A DNA stretch of 64,000 nucleotides from Alicyclobacillus fructus (lineage in GTDB: Bacteria; Bacillota; Bacilli; Alicyclobacillales; Alicyclobacillaceae). The notes beneath the pieces are model-generated. The model did not search any database. It saw only the letters and a program-made list of their open reading frames with translations, and had not been told where the DNA came from. The stretch covers positions 1 to 64,000 of the forward strand of contig NZ_JAFMTY010000016.1 of assembly GCF_017329605.1 (NCBI RefSeq). Direction: 5' to 3'. Made by a program: the position numbers and the translations under genes. Below are positions 25,678 to 34,655 of this stretch, in pieces; positions within the stretch are counted from its first letter, which is position 1, and each line of letters begins with the position of its first letter.

Positions 25678-25803
25678 ATGTACGGCGTCTTTGGTGGGTA
25701 CACGCGTTGGGCCGTGGTGTTTCTGATCATCTTCGTGCTCTTCTTCCTGCTCGTTCCCGCGTACACGTGCTCCACAACCACGACCTGCACGCCGGTGGCG
25801 TAA
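25678..25803 (+). CDS. 41-residue membrane protein, YjcZ-like sporulation type
   Basis: A very short protein: an aromatic/Gly N-terminus (MYGVFGGYTRW), one hydrophobic helix of about 20 residues rich in Phe, Leu and Ile, then a Thr/Cys tail. This plan matches the small YjcZ-type proteins made during sporulation in Bacilli, but similarity is compositional only. CGGAGGAGGG is well placed before ATG 25678, and a classical terminator follows (25826-25855), so expression as its own unit is likely. Confidence 0.65.
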   Translation: MYGVFGGYTRWAVVFLIIFVLFFLLVPAYTCSTTTTCTPVA

Positions 25804-25825
25804 CGGTCACAAGCGTAGGCGTGGC

Positions 25826-25855
25826 GCCGCCCCCTCTTGGGAGGCGGCTGTTTTT
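25826..25855 (+). terminator. Rho-independent terminator
   Basis: GCCGCC...GGCGGC stem extended by CCC/GGG across a TCTT loop, followed directly by TGTTTTTC. It terminates the 41-residue gene. From 25860 to about 26000 I see no further gene or motif. Confidence 0.85.
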
Positions 25856-26005
25856 CTATACATAGCCCGCCCTTTCCGCCCATTGCGGATCCCCGTCCGC
25901 ATGGGGACGGGATGGCGGTGCATACACTGCGACCAAGGGGGCGGGATGGCATCGGGCCAAGCAGGCGAGGCGCGGCGCGCTGTTGAAGCTGGCATGGATC
26001 GGATC

Positions 26006-26034
26006 TGCCGAGGAAGCGCGCCGCGTGCTATGAT
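26006..26034 (+). promoter_or_regulatory. Likely promoter for the toprim gene
   Basis: Extended -10 TGCTATGAT (26026-26034), with a poor -35 (TGCCGA) 17 bp upstream. It is the same extended -10 sequence as used at 13442-13450. Confidence 0.5.
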
Positions 26035-26108
26035 GGACGTGAAGCCGACGAAGTCACCTTCGCGGCGCGGCACGGGCCGCGCGCGATGACGGAAGGAAGT
26101 TGAGCGAC

Positions 26109-26507
26109 ATGCGGACGCACGCGACTTCGCGAAAAGTCATCATCGTCGAAGGCAAGACGGACAAGTCGAGGATTCTGAAGGTGTTGCGCGAAGAAGTCGA
26201 TGTGGTGTGCACGCAGGGCACGCTGAGCTACGAGCAGGTGGAAAACGACATTGTCCCGCTGCAACACGATGAGGTGTACATCCTGGTGGACGCGGACGCG
26301 GCCGGGAATCGGTTGCGCAAGCAGTTGAAGCGCGAGCTCCCGAACGCGATCGACCTCTACACGCGCAAATCGTATCGCGAGGTTGCCCGCACGCCGCTCG
26401 AACACCTGGCGAAGATCCTGGCGGACGCTCACTTTGAAATTGACGAGCAGTGGCTGCAGGTCCGGCCGCCCCGGCGGGAGCGGCTTCCGAAGACGGTCCA
26501 CGGCTGA
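26109..26507 (+). CDS. Small toprim-domain protein (YusF-like)
   Basis: 132-residue protein consisting essentially of a toprim fold. The acidic motifs are IIVEGKTDKSRI near the start and ILVDADAAGNRLRKQL (DxD) near residue 65. It is related to RNase M5-type nucleases but matches the shorter YusF-like form lacking the M5 C-terminal part. The actual substrate is unknown. ATG 26109 follows GGAAGGAAG; an upstream TTG at 26100 is too close to that site. A strong hairpin lies immediately downstream. Confidence 0.8.
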   Translation: MRTHATSRKVIIVEGKTDKSRILKVLREEVDVVCTQGTLSYEQVENDIVPLQHDEVYILVDADAAGNRLRKQLKRELPNAIDLYTRKSYREVARTPLEHLAKILADAHFEIDEQWLQVRPPRRERLPKTVHG

Positions 26508-26515
26508 GGACGAGA

Positions 26516-26554
26516 AGGCCGCTTACGCGCTTTCCGCGCGTGGGCGGCCTGTTT
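26516..26554. terminator. Hairpin between convergent toprim and map genes
   Basis: AGGCCGC/GCGGCCT outer stem with ACGCGC/CGCGCGT inner stem around TTTC, then GTTTGG. It is placed between two convergent stops and probably acts on both. Confidence 0.65.
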
Positions 26555-26558
26555 GGCA

Positions 26559-27323
26559 TCATTCGCCGTCCTGTTTGGTGATGATCTCCGGACCTTCGTC
26601 CGTGATGATGAGGGTGTGCTCGTATTGAGCGCTCAGGCTGCCGTCTGCCGTGCGGGCCGTCCAGCCGTCCGAATCGAGCCTGGTTTCGTACGTGCCGACG
26701 TTGACCATGGGCTCCACGGTGAACGCCATGCCTTTGCGGATTTTTGGCCCGCGGTGAGGGGGGCCGAAATGCAGGACATCGGGGCTTTCGTGCATCTGGC
26801 GCCCAATGCCGTGGCCAATGTAGTCGCGCACGACGGAAAAGCCCTGCGCCTCGACATAGGTCTGGATGGCGTGACCGATATCCGAGATGTGATTTCCCGG
26901 CTGCGCCTGTTCGATCCCGACGTAGAGCGCCCTGCGCGTCACGTCGAGCAGTTTGCGCGCCGTTTCGCTGATTTCGCCCACGGCGTAGCTCCAAGCCGAG
27001 TCCGCGTGCATTCCCTTGTACACGGCGACCATGTCCACTGTGACGATGTCGCCTTCCTGCAGCACGTAATCGCCGGGGAAACCGTGGCAGATGACGTCGT
27101 TGACCGAGGTGCAGGAGGCGTAAGGATAGCCCCTGTAGCCCTTCTGCGCGGGCTCCATCCGGTGCCGGCGGATGAAGTCCTCGACGAATTGGTCGATTTC
27201 GATGGTCCGGATGCCGGGCCGGATGAAGCTGCGCAGCGCCTCATGGCAGCCGGCAACCACCTTTCCGGCTTCGCGCATCAAGTTTTGTTCGTGCCGGCTC
27301 TTCAGCGTGATCAAACCTTGCAT
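26559..27323 (-). CDS. map: Methionine aminopeptidase type I
   Basis: 254-residue enzyme removing the initiator Met from nascent proteins. The five metal ligands sit in the expected contexts: Asp in TVDMVAVYKG, Asp in HADSAW, His in IGHGIGRQMHE, Glu in FTVEPMV and Glu in YEHTLII. Length is typical. It lies apart from the ribosomal-protein operon where map often sits, so it may be the second, stand-alone copy as in Bacillus (YflG-like); this cannot be decided here. Confidence 0.93.
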   Translation of the reverse strand: MQGLITLKSRHEQNLMREAGKVVAGCHEALRSFIRPGIRTIEIDQFVEDFIRRHRMEPAQKGYRGYPYASCTSVNDVICHGFPGDYVLQEGDIVTVDMVAVYKGMHADSAWSYAVGEISETARKLLDVTRRALYVGIEQAQPGNHISDIGHAIQTYVEAQGFSVVRDYIGHGIGRQMHESPDVLHFGPPHRGPKIRKGMAFTVEPMVNVGTYETRLDSDGWTARTADGSLSAQYEHTLIITDEGPEIITKQDGE

Positions 27324-27371
27324 CGCCTGTACCTCTCAGTTCGCTGTCGTTGCCTGCGGGGGCCGTGGGCA

Positions 27372-27560
27372 TCACAACCCCGTGGTGGGCGCGTAGATGT
27401 GGTCTGTGGTGATGAAGATGATGCCGATCACGACGCCGACCACAAAATACGCGATCATCTTCGCCCGTGACATGGGTTGAGCGCCCGGGCGGATTTTCAT
27501 CAGGTACGTGAAGACGGCTCCGATGAGCAGAATGAAGATGCCCTCAAGCAGGTGGTGCAC
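27372..27560 (-). CDS. 62-residue membrane protein, unknown
   Basis: Two predicted membrane helices (LLEGIFILLIGAVFTYL and MIAYFVVGVVIGIIFI) joined by a short basic loop. No family recognised. GTG 27560 has a weak upstream site (AAAGGGCGG). It lies upstream of map on the same strand and might be cotranscribed with it. Confidence 0.55.
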   Translation of the reverse strand: MHHLLEGIFILLIGAVFTYLMKIRPGAQPMSRAKMIAYFVVGVVIGIIFITTDHIYAPTTGL

Positions 27561-27749
27561 GTTCGTCCGCCCTTTCCGTGGACATATCTCGATCATTGTG
27601 CCATAAACGAAGGTGAAATGCACGGCGCGCAAAGATCCAGCTTTCTCCGGGTGTATCGCCGTGCCGCGTGAGGTTGTTTCATGGCATGAAAACAAAAAGG
27701 GCCGGCCCGCTCAGGCGTGCGGGCCAGCCTCCCGTCTTCCACTCAGGTG

Positions 27750-28097
27750 TCACTCGTTTCTCGCGCGGCGAAAGCTCGTCGGCACGAACAGGTCGATGAT
27801 GCCGATGACGAGCGAAGCCAGCAGGGCCCCGATGATGCTCACGTGCATGCCGTGCACGAAGATCTGTGCGACATAGATGACAACCGCGCCGCTGATGAAA
27901 CCGATGATTCCCCGCCCATACGGCGAGATCTTTCGCCCAAACAGAGCCTCCATGGCAAGTCCCAACAACGTGATGACGATCGCGGCAAAAATGGCGCGCC
28001 AGAATCCGTGGATGTAAAAGCCATGAACGATGTGGCTGACGAGCAACAGCACCAGCGCAGAGACGATGAAGCGAACGATGTGACCGATGATACGCAT
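27750..28097 (-). CDS. Phage-holin-like four-helix membrane protein (YvlD type)
   Basis: 115-residue protein with four hydrophobic helices and the basic/Gly loop GRKISPYGRGIIGFISGAVV, as in the DUF/YvlD family labelled phage holin family. These are chromosomal envelope proteins, often with PspC-like partners; none is adjacent here. ATG 28097 is preferred over ATG 28103, because GAAGGGGG abuts the latter but is 6 bp from the former. Confidence 0.72.
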   Translation of the reverse strand: MRIIGHIVRFIVSALVLLLVSHIVHGFYIHGFWRAIFAAIVITLLGLAMEALFGRKISPYGRGIIGFISGAVVIYVAQIFVHGMHVSIIGALLASLVIGIIDLFVPTSFRRARNE

Positions 28098-28252
28098 GAA
28101 CATCCCCCTTCTCCAGTCTACCGTACTTGTTCGCGTGAGGAAAGAGAATCCTGGCCATCCACGGAATTACGGTATGCGCCATGAAACTTTTCCTGAGGCG
28201 AGATGGAAATCGCCTGCGCCGTAGTACAATCGAACCAAGGGTGGTGAGGCCT

Positions 28253-28648
28253 TTGATCGTCGGGATCGGCAACGACGTGGTCGAGATCGACCGGATTCGC
28301 GCGGCCCTGGAACGCCGCGGCGAGGCGTTCCTCAGGCGGGTGCTGTCGCCGGAGGAGCGAAGCCGCGCGCATGCCATCTCCCACGGGCTCCGGCTCGCCG
28401 AATTCGTGGCAGGCCGCTTCGCCGCCAAAGAGGCTGTGGCGAAAGCCGCGGGGTGCGGGCTCGCGCGCCTGTCGATGCCGAGCGTGGACGTTCGCGTCGG
28501 TGTGGAGGGCCTGCAGGTGGTGTGGCAACCGCCCTCCGCCCTCTGGGATCGGTTCGGCCCGCCGGATGCCGCCCGCGTGCGGGTTCACCTCGCCCTCACG
28601 CACGGCGCGGGGGTGGCCTTCGCCGTGGCCGCCATCGAGCAGCTGTAG
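28253..28648 (+). CDS. acpS: Holo-[acyl-carrier-protein] synthase
   Basis: 131-residue phosphopantetheinyl transferase that activates acyl carrier protein. Starting at TTG 28253 puts the metal ligand Asp at residue 8 (IVGIGNDVVEIDRI), as in the family, and the second ligand Glu in RFAAKEAVAKA at residue 60. GGTGAGG is close upstream (3 bp); GTG 28241 or 28244 are alternatives. The order acpS - (NAD(P)HX repair) - YdcC - alr - ndoAI - ndoA closely follows that of Bacillus. Confidence 0.9.
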   Translation: MIVGIGNDVVEIDRIRAALERRGEAFLRRVLSPEERSRAHAISHGLRLAEFVAGRFAAKEAVAKAAGCGLARLSMPSVDVRVGVEGLQVVWQPPSALWDRFGPPDAARVRVHLALTHGAGVAFAVAAIEQL

Positions 28649-28729
28649 CTCGCCGCACGCTTGTCACCGTTGTACATACTTCGTGGACACGGCTCATATC
28701 CATATACCAATCCTCGGGGAGGGCACTTT

Positions 28730-30238
28730 GTGTATCTCGTCACGAGTGATGAAATGCGGTGTTTCGATCACGACACCATCCATCGCCTGGGCGTCCCCGC
28801 CATGATTCTCATGGACCATGCGGGTCGCGCGATCGCCGAGCGAGTCCGCGAACTGCGCCCGAAGAAAGTGGTGATCCTCACCGGCAAAGGGATGAACGGC
28901 GGCGACGGCTGGGTCGCGGCGCGATGGCTTCGCCACGCGGGCATTGCGGTCGAGGTCGTGTCGTCGTGCCATCCCTCCGATCTTCAGGGCGACGCGCGCG
29001 CCGCACAGCAGATGGCGGAGCGGTTCGGCGTGCCGTGGCGGGTCTACGAGCCGGGGAGCATCCGCGGGGCCATCGCCGGCTGCGGAGATGGCCAGGCCGG
29101 ATCGCCCGAAAGGGTGCTCGTCGACGCGCTGCTTGGCACCGGGGTATCCCGCCCGGCTGAGGGCGTCATGGCGCAGATGATCGAGGAGGCCAACGCGTCG
29201 CAGGCGTACATCGTGAGCGCCGATCTGCCCTCTGGCGTCGACGCATCCACCGGTGAGGTCCCGGGGCCTGCCATCCTGGCCCACGAAACCATCGCCATGG
29301 CGGCCGAGAAGCTCGGGACGGCGGTGACCCCTGGCGCCCTCCACGCGGGCCGCGTGCGCGTCGCGGATGTCGGGATTCCCATCGATCCGGCCCGGGTTCG
29401 GGCGTCCTACGTCGCGCCGGCGGCGTTTGGCCGCCAGTTCGGCTTCCGCAGCCCCATGAGCCACAAGGGGACCTTCGGCAAGGTCGGCATTGCGCTCGGA
29501 CAGATGCCGGGCGCGAGCCGGCTCGCCTCGCTCGCGGCGCTCCGCGCAGGTGCGGGACTGGTGGTGGTCGCGGGCGCCCACGTCGAGGCGTCGCTGTTTG
29601 CGCCGGACGTGGTGGTGCGAGAAGGCAGCGATCCTGCGCAGCTCTTGCAGGACGTGGACGCCGTGATCGTGGGCCCGGGCCTGGGGCTCTTCGGGCGCGA
29701 GGCGCGCACATGGCTGTACGATCTCGTCCGGGCCGGCGTGGCGCGCGGCGTGATCGACGCGGAGGCGCTCGCAGCTGTGGCGCACGCGGGCCAGTTCGAT
29801 CCGGTGGCGGGCGAATTTGTCCTGACGCCGCATCCCAAGGAAGCCGCCCGCATGCTGGGGTGGGACGTGCGCCAGGTGCAGGCGCGGCGGATCGAGGCGG
29901 CGAGGACCCTTGCCGCGCGTTGCCGGGCGGTGACGCTCCTCAAGGGCCACCGCACCGTCATCGCGCACCCGGATGGGCGTGTGCGCGTGAATCCAACCGG
30001 ATCGAGCGCGCTCGCGGTGGCGGGCACGGGGGACGTGTTGGCGGGAATCATCGGCGCGCTCATCGCGCAAGGGCTGAACGCGTTCGATGCCGCCTCCATC
30101 GGCGCGTGGCTGCACGGCCGGGCCGGGGAGCGCGCAGGGGAGGAACTGACGGAGATCGCCGTCACGGCGTCGGACGTGATCGCGCGGGTGCCGGACGCCG
30201 TGCGCGCGTACCGCGCGGAGGCGGGCGCCTCGGAGTGA
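28730..30238 (+). CDS. nnr: Bifunctional NAD(P)HX epimerase/dehydratase
   Basis: 502-residue fusion repairing hydrated NADH/NADPH. The YjeF-type epimerase half (1-215) has TGKGMNGGDGWVAARWL and SADLPSGVDASTG. The ADP-dependent dehydratase half (about 235-500) has KGTFGKVGIALG, VGPGLGLF, LTPHPKEAARM and the ribokinase-like AVAGTGDVLAGIIGAL. GTG 28730 is selected because GGGGAGGG lies 6 bp upstream. It is inserted between acpS and the YdcC-like gene, a common arrangement in Firmicutes. Confidence 0.93.
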   Translation: MYLVTSDEMRCFDHDTIHRLGVPAMILMDHAGRAIAERVRELRPKKVVILTGKGMNGGDGWVAARWLRHAGIAVEVVSSCHPSDLQGDARAAQQMAERFGVPWRVYEPGSIRGAIAGCGDGQAGSPERVLVDALLGTGVSRPAEGVMAQMIEEANASQAYIVSADLPSGVDASTGEVPGPAILAHETIAMAAEKLGTAVTPGALHAGRVRVADVGIPIDPARVRASYVAPAAFGRQFGFRSPMSHKGTFGKVGIALGQMPGASRLASLAALRAGAGLVVVAGAHVEASLFAPDVVVREGSDPAQLLQDVDAVIVGPGLGLFGREARTWLYDLVRAGVARGVIDAEALAAVAHAGQFDPVAGEFVLTPHPKEAARMLGWDVRQVQARRIEAARTLAARCRAVTLLKGHRTVIAHPDGRVRVNPTGSSALAVAGTGDVLAGIIGALIAQGLNAFDAASIGAWLHGRAGERAGEELTEIAVTASDVIARVPDAVRAYRAEAGASE

Positions 30239-30271
30239 GGATGGTGCGTGGCGGAGAAAGGCGAGGTGGCT

Positions 30272-31279
30272 ATGCGAAAGCTAACGGCAGTCCTGTTGTC
30301 GCTCGCCCTAGCGGGGGGCGTCGTCGCTGGCTGCGGCATTCCCGGCACCACCAGTTCCGTGAGTCACAAGATCCAATCGGAGGCGCAGGCGCTCGAGAAC
30401 AAGAACTATCAGAGCGAGGCCATCATGACGGTGCAGATGGACAACAACGTCCAGAAGTACTTCGTGCGCGTCTCCTACGAATCGAAGGATATGTACAAGA
30501 TCGAGCTCGGCAACGCCGACAAGCAGATCAATCAGGTCATCCTGCGCACGCCGAACGGCATGTTCGTCGTCAGCCCGTCGCTTGGGAAGGTCTTCCGCTT
30601 CAACGGCAACTGGGCGCAGAATCAGGGCCAGATCTACCTGTACGATCAGCTTCTCCAGCGGATCGCGTCTGACAAGTCGGTCAAGATCAGCCGGGAGAAG
30701 GATGCGTACGCGTTTGAGGTCCCCGTGACGCCCGCGAGCGACGTGGTGAGCAAGGAGCAGATTGTGCTCTCGAAGGACCTGAAACCGCAGTCGGTCACCC
30801 TGCTCGACAAGAACGGCAAGGCCGCGGTCGTCATCACGTATCAGTCGTTCCAAACGGGCGTCGAATTCCCGAAGAACGCGTTCGATCCGCAGACCATCGC
30901 GCAAGCCGGACAGGCCGCCAAACCCACACTCGCATCCGATCACGCCTTTGACTACATCGAACCACCGGCCATGTACGGCATGAAGCTCACCGATCTCGCT
31001 CAGCCGGACGAATCGAGCATCATCATGCGCTATCAGGGCGCAGGCCATCACTACGTCCTGACCGAATCCGCGCTCACACCGGGCGCCGCGGGATTGCCGA
31101 GCGCCGAGTTGGTCGATCTGTATGGAGTTCCGGCCATCTTCGACGAGGCGCCGGGCACCGGCGTCGCCAATCTCACCTGGATGCAAAACGGCATCGAATT
31201 CGATCTGACGTCCAACGATCTCTCGCTTTCCGAGCTCGAGAACATCGCCATCTCCACGTTCGCCGAGGTCGGGAAGTGA
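30272..31279 (+). CDS. Lipoprotein, LolA-like/YdcC family
   Basis: 335-residue secreted lipoprotein. The signal peptide runs to the lipobox VVAGC (Cys near residue 21). The mature part resembles the LolA/LolB-like beta fold of Bacillus YdcC, a sporulation-associated protein with the same neighbours (acpS, alr). Features include KYFVRVSYESKDMYKIELG and QVILRTPNGMFVVSPS. Its function is unknown beyond the family. ATG 30272 follows GGCGAGGTGG. A terminator-like hairpin separates it from alr. Confidence 0.82.
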   Translation: MRKLTAVLLSLALAGGVVAGCGIPGTTSSVSHKIQSEAQALENKNYQSEAIMTVQMDNNVQKYFVRVSYESKDMYKIELGNADKQINQVILRTPNGMFVVSPSLGKVFRFNGNWAQNQGQIYLYDQLLQRIASDKSVKISREKDAYAFEVPVTPASDVVSKEQIVLSKDLKPQSVTLLDKNGKAAVVITYQSFQTGVEFPKNAFDPQTIAQAGQAAKPTLASDHAFDYIEPPAMYGMKLTDLAQPDESSIIMRYQGAGHHYVLTESALTPGAAGLPSAELVDLYGVPAIFDEAPGTGVANLTWMQNGIEFDLTSNDLSLSELENIAISTFAEVGK

Positions 31280-31297
31280 CGCCATCTCTTCTCCCGC

Positions 31298-31340
31298 CGC
31301 GCCATCGCAGAGGAGCCCGAGGCCTCTGGATGGCGCGTTT
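31298..31340 (+). terminator. Hairpin between YdcC-like gene and alr
   Basis: CGCGCCATC-g-CAGAGG pairs with CCTCTGGATGGCGCG (15 bp, one bulge, 9-nt loop), followed by TTTGTGTT. Probably a terminator or attenuator ahead of alr. Confidence 0.7.
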
Positions 31341-31370
31341 GTGTTACACTCGGCACATGAGGTGACCTCC

Positions 31371-32573
31371 ATGTATCGGCCCCTGTTCGCCGTGATCGAT
31401 CTCGCCCATCTTTCCCACAACATTCGCTATCTCAAAAGCAGGTTGAGCCCTTCCGCGACGCTCATGGTGGCGGTCAAGGCGGACGCCTACGGGCACGGCG
31501 TGCGGCCCGTCGTGGGCCGGCTCGCTCGTGAAGGCGTGAATCACGTGGCGGTGGCGTCCCTCGAAGAGGCGCTCGAGATCCGCGCGTGGAACCGCGACGT
31601 GAACATCCTGGTGCTCGGCGCCGTGACGCCGGACGCATGTGCGAAGGCCGCGGAGGCGGAGGTCGAGATCGCCCTGACCGATTTGAGCCCCATCGATCAG
31701 ATCCCGCGGCTGCCGAAGCGGCTGCGCGTTCACCTGCCGCTTGACACGGGGATGAATCGGCTGGGGGTCAAGCGAACGGACGAAGCGGTGGCGCTCGCGC
31801 GGGCCATCGCCGCGCGAGAGGATCTGGAACTGGTGGGCGCCGGCACCCACCTGGCCGCCGCCGACGCGCCGGATCCCGGGCACGCGGCGGGGCAGATGGA
31901 ACGGCTTCGCGCGTTTGTTCGCGCGTTGGAGGAGGCGAAGCTTCGCCCGCCGCGGATCCACGCCGGCAACAGCGCGGCGTTGCTGCGCGATCCGGCCTGG
32001 CACCTGGACATGGTCCGCGTCGGGATTGCGGCTTATGGCTACTCGCCAGACCCTTCGGTCCTTCCCGCGCCCGCCTTGCGCCCCGTGATGAGCCTGTACG
32101 CGGGCGTGCTGCGCGTCGCGCGGGCCGAAGCCGGGGAAACCGTGGGCTACGGGGCGACGTACGCGGTGCAACGCCCCATGACCCTCGCGACGGTCGCGGG
32201 CGGTTACGCGGATGGGTATCCGCGGCATCTGTCGAATGCGGGCGAGGTGCTCGCGCGCGGCGAGTTCCGGCCTGTCATCGGGCGCGTCTGCATGGATCAG
32301 CTGATGATCGACGCGACGGGCCTCGATCTTGCGGCGGGCGACGTCGTGGCGCTCTTCGGGTACGATCCGCCCGAAGGTTGGCGCGCAGGGTGGTGGAACC
32401 GCATCCGGCCGGAAGAACGCGAGGTCCGCGTGCAGGAAACCTATCGAATGGCGTCGAATTGGGAAGAAAGGCGCGTGTTGTCGCTTGACCGGCTGGCGGA
32501 GCGGGCGCAGACCATTCCTTACGAGATCCTGTGCCGCGTGCACAGGCGCGTGCCGCGCGTCGTGTGCGATTGA
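31371..32573 (+). CDS. alr: Alanine racemase
   Basis: 400-residue PLP enzyme making D-alanine for peptidoglycan. The cofactor lysine is Lys36 in VAVKADAYGHG; the catalytic Tyr is in ETVGYGATYAV; VCMDQLMID marks the C-terminal beta domain. TGAGGTG precedes ATG 31371. Located between the YdcC-like lipoprotein and the toxin-antitoxin pair as in Bacillus subtilis. The 40-residue basic C-terminal tail is slightly long. Confidence 0.95.
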   Translation: MYRPLFAVIDLAHLSHNIRYLKSRLSPSATLMVAVKADAYGHGVRPVVGRLAREGVNHVAVASLEEALEIRAWNRDVNILVLGAVTPDACAKAAEAEVEIALTDLSPIDQIPRLPKRLRVHLPLDTGMNRLGVKRTDEAVALARAIAAREDLELVGAGTHLAAADAPDPGHAAGQMERLRAFVRALEEAKLRPPRIHAGNSAALLRDPAWHLDMVRVGIAAYGYSPDPSVLPAPALRPVMSLYAGVLRVARAEAGETVGYGATYAVQRPMTLATVAGGYADGYPRHLSNAGEVLARGEFRPVIGRVCMDQLMIDATGLDLAAGDVVALFGYDPPEGWRAGWWNRIRPEEREVRVQETYRMASNWEERRVLSLDRLAERAQTIPYEILCRVHRRVPRVVCD

Positions 32574-32602
32574 GGCGTGCGGTCGACGCGCGTCGACGCT
32601 TT

Positions 32603-32631
32603 TTGCGCCGGACAGAGCGGGCGGCTATAAT
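32603..32631 (+). promoter_or_regulatory. Promoter of the toxin-antitoxin pair
   Basis: TTGCGC (32603-32608), 17 bp, consensus TATAAT (32626-32631), 54 bp before the antitoxin start. It gives the pair its own strong promoter, separate from alr. Confidence 0.8.
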
Positions 32632-32684
32632 GGCGGCATGGAAGCCATCGGGGACGTCGACCGCAAACAGTGGAGGTGCCGCGC

Positions 32685-32933
32685 TTGTCGAGTTCGAAAT
32701 TCAACGCCTGGAATCAAGCTGCAGGTCGTGAAATCGGGGACAAACGCATGCGTGACATGGTGCGCGAGGCGCTGCGTATGTATGTATCGAGGAAAGAGCC
32801 CGGGGATCTGCGCGAGACCATGCAGCGCGGGTATCAGGAGATGGCGCCTCTGAACTTGCGCATCGCCTGTGAGTCGTTTCTGGCCGAGCAGGAGGCCGGC
32901 AACACCGTGGAGCGCTTGGTGAGCGGGGTGTGA
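32685..32933 (+). CDS. ndoAI: NdoAI/MazE-type antitoxin
   Basis: 82-residue ribbon-helix-helix type antitoxin of the NdoA endoribonuclease. The C-terminal half matches Bacillus NdoAI well ([20 protein letters not shown], then VERLVSG), which is the toxin-binding part. The N-terminal DNA-binding part is more divergent. TTG 32685 lies 8 bp after GGAGG. It ends 4 bp before the toxin start. Confidence 0.87.
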   Translation: MSSSKFNAWNQAAGREIGDKRMRDMVREALRMYVSRKEPGDLRETMQRGYQEMAPLNLRIACESFLAEQEAGNTVERLVSGV

Positions 32934-32937
32934 GCGA

Positions 32938-33288
32938 TTGAATGTCAGGCGTGGGGACATCTTCTTTGCGGATCTGTCGCCTGTGGTTGGCTCGGAGCAA
33001 GGAGGATTTCGCCCCGTACTCGTGGTGCAAAACGACATCGGCAACCGCTTCAGTCCGACGGTGATCGTGGCGGCCATCACCGCGCAGATCCAGAAGGCCA
33101 AGTTGCCGACCCACGTGGAGATCAAGGCGGAGAAGTACGGTCTGGAGCGCGATTCCGTGATTCTGCTCGAACAGCTGCGCACCATCGACAAGCAGCGCCT
33201 GACCGACAAGATCACGCATTTGGATGACGAGGCGATGAAGCTCGTCAACGAGGGGCTGTTGATCAGCCTCGGTCTGGTCGATTTCTGA
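32938..33288 (+). CDS. ndoA: NdoA/MazF-type mRNA endoribonuclease toxin
   Basis: 116-residue toxin, same length as Bacillus NdoA and very similar throughout ([37 protein letters not shown]). Catalytic Arg25 and Thr48 are both present. NdoA cuts mRNA at UACAU-like sites; the antitoxin upstream would neutralise it. TTG 32938 start, with GGGGTGTGAG upstream. A terminator follows at 33326. Confidence 0.95.
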   Translation: MNVRRGDIFFADLSPVVGSEQGGFRPVLVVQNDIGNRFSPTVIVAAITAQIQKAKLPTHVEIKAEKYGLERDSVILLEQLRTIDKQRLTDKITHLDDEAMKLVNEGLLISLGLVDF

Positions 33289-33325
33289 AAATTCCTTTTG
33301 GAGACGCGGGATGTTCAACAAGGAG

Positions 33326-33350
33326 GACGGATGGGTCATCCGTCTTTTTT
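33326..33350 (+). terminator. Rho-independent terminator after ndoA
   Basis: GACGGAT/ATCCGTC stem with a 5-nt loop followed by TTTTTT. It ends the toxin-antitoxin transcript and argues against any adenosylhomocysteinase start upstream of 33350. Confidence 0.88.
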
Positions 33351-33378
33351 CATGTGCAGAAGGAGTGTGGAGAACGAG

Positions 33379-34632
33379 ATGCCGCAACCCAAGCCCTCCA
33401 TGATTCGCAATCCGGACCTCTATCCTTCGGGCGATCAGAAGATCGAGTGGGCGCGCGCGCACATGCCGCTGCTCGGCGCGATCGAGCGCCGCTTCGCCGA
33501 GGAGAAACCGTTTTTGGGCAAGCGCATTTCCATGTGCCTTCACCTCGAGGCGAAGACGGCAAGGCTCGCCCTCGCCATTCAAGCGGGGGGCGCAGAAGTG
33601 GCCATCGCCGGGTCGAATCCCCTGTCGACGCAGGATGACGTCGCGGCCGCCTTGGCGCGCCGCGGGGTGCGCGTGTACGGCTGGCACGGGGCGACGCCGG
33701 CGGAGTACCGCAGTCATCTGGAAGCCGTCCTCGACTGGGACCCCGAGGGCGTGATCGACGACGGGGCCGATCTCGCCACCATTCTGCATCGGGAACGGCC
33801 CGAGCAGGCGGCGAAGATCCGCGGCGGCTGTGAGGAAACCACCACCGGAATTCTGCGGCTTCGGGCCATGGCGCGCGAGGGCGTGCTCCGCTATCCGATG
33901 CTCGCCGTCAACGACGCGCAGTGCAAGCATCTGTTCGACAACCGATACGGCACCGGCCAAAGCGTCTGGGACGGGTTCATGCGAACGACGAATCTCATGA
34001 TCGCTGGGAAGACGGTGGTCGTGGTCGGCTATGGCTGGTGCGGGAAGGGAGTCGCCATGCGCGCGCGTGGGCTCGGCGCGCAGGTGGTGGTGTGCGAAGT
34101 CGATCCCGTCCGAGCGGTGGAGGCCGTGATGGAAGGGTTCCGCGTGATGCCGATCCGGGAGGCGGCCGGGATCGGCGACATCTTCATCGCCGTGACGGGC
34201 AACAAGGCCGTCATTTCGCGCGAGGCGATGGAGCGCATGAAGGATGGGGCCATTCTCGGCAATGCGGGGCATTTCGACGTCGAGGTGGACAAGGTTGCGC
34301 TCGCCGATCTCGCCGTGGACGTGCGCCCAGCGCGTCCGAACGTCGACGAGTACCGCCTGGCCGACGGTCGCAGGCTGTACCTCATTGCGGAGGGCAGGCT
34401 GGTCAATCTCGCGGCCGGGGACGGCCATCCGGTCGAGGTGATGGATATGACGTTCGCGCTGCAGGCGCTCGGCCTGCGCGAAGTCATGACGAAGCCGTAC
34501 CCGCCCGGGTTGCACGCCATCCCCGCGCATATGGATGAAGAGGTGGCGCGCATGCGCCTGTCGACGTGGGGCGTGGAGATCGACGAGTTGACGGAGGAAC
34601 AGGTGCGGTATTTGGCGAGCTGGAACGCGTGA
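33379..34632 (+). CDS. ahcY: Adenosylhomocysteinase
   Basis: 417-residue NAD-dependent S-adenosylhomocysteine hydrolase of the methyl cycle. The substrate region CEETTTGILRLRAM and the NAD-binding VVVVGYGWCGKGVAMRARGLGA are clear, as are GNAGHFDVEVD and the C-terminal LASWNA. ATG 33379 follows AGGAGTGTGGAG and sits after the terminator. Many Bacilli use the Pfs/LuxS route instead, so this enzyme says something about the host's methyl cycle. No SAH riboswitch is visible upstream. Confidence 0.94.
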   Translation: MPQPKPSMIRNPDLYPSGDQKIEWARAHMPLLGAIERRFAEEKPFLGKRISMCLHLEAKTARLALAIQAGGAEVAIAGSNPLSTQDDVAAALARRGVRVYGWHGATPAEYRSHLEAVLDWDPEGVIDDGADLATILHRERPEQAAKIRGGCEETTTGILRLRAMAREGVLRYPMLAVNDAQCKHLFDNRYGTGQSVWDGFMRTTNLMIAGKTVVVVGYGWCGKGVAMRARGLGAQVVVCEVDPVRAVEAVMEGFRVMPIREAAGIGDIFIAVTGNKAVISREAMERMKDGAILGNAGHFDVEVDKVALADLAVDVRPARPNVDEYRLADGRRLYLIAEGRLVNLAAGDGHPVEVMDMTFALQALGLREVMTKPYPPGLHAIPAHMDEEVARMRLSTWGVEIDELTEEQVRYLASWNA

Positions 34633-34655
34633 GGTCGGGAGCGGGGGTGGGGAGC

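Noticed and set aside
33298-33378. Earlier in-frame start for adenosylhomocysteinase
   Set aside because: It would translate through the strong ndoA terminator at 33326-33350, and the family N-terminus begins after ATG 33379.
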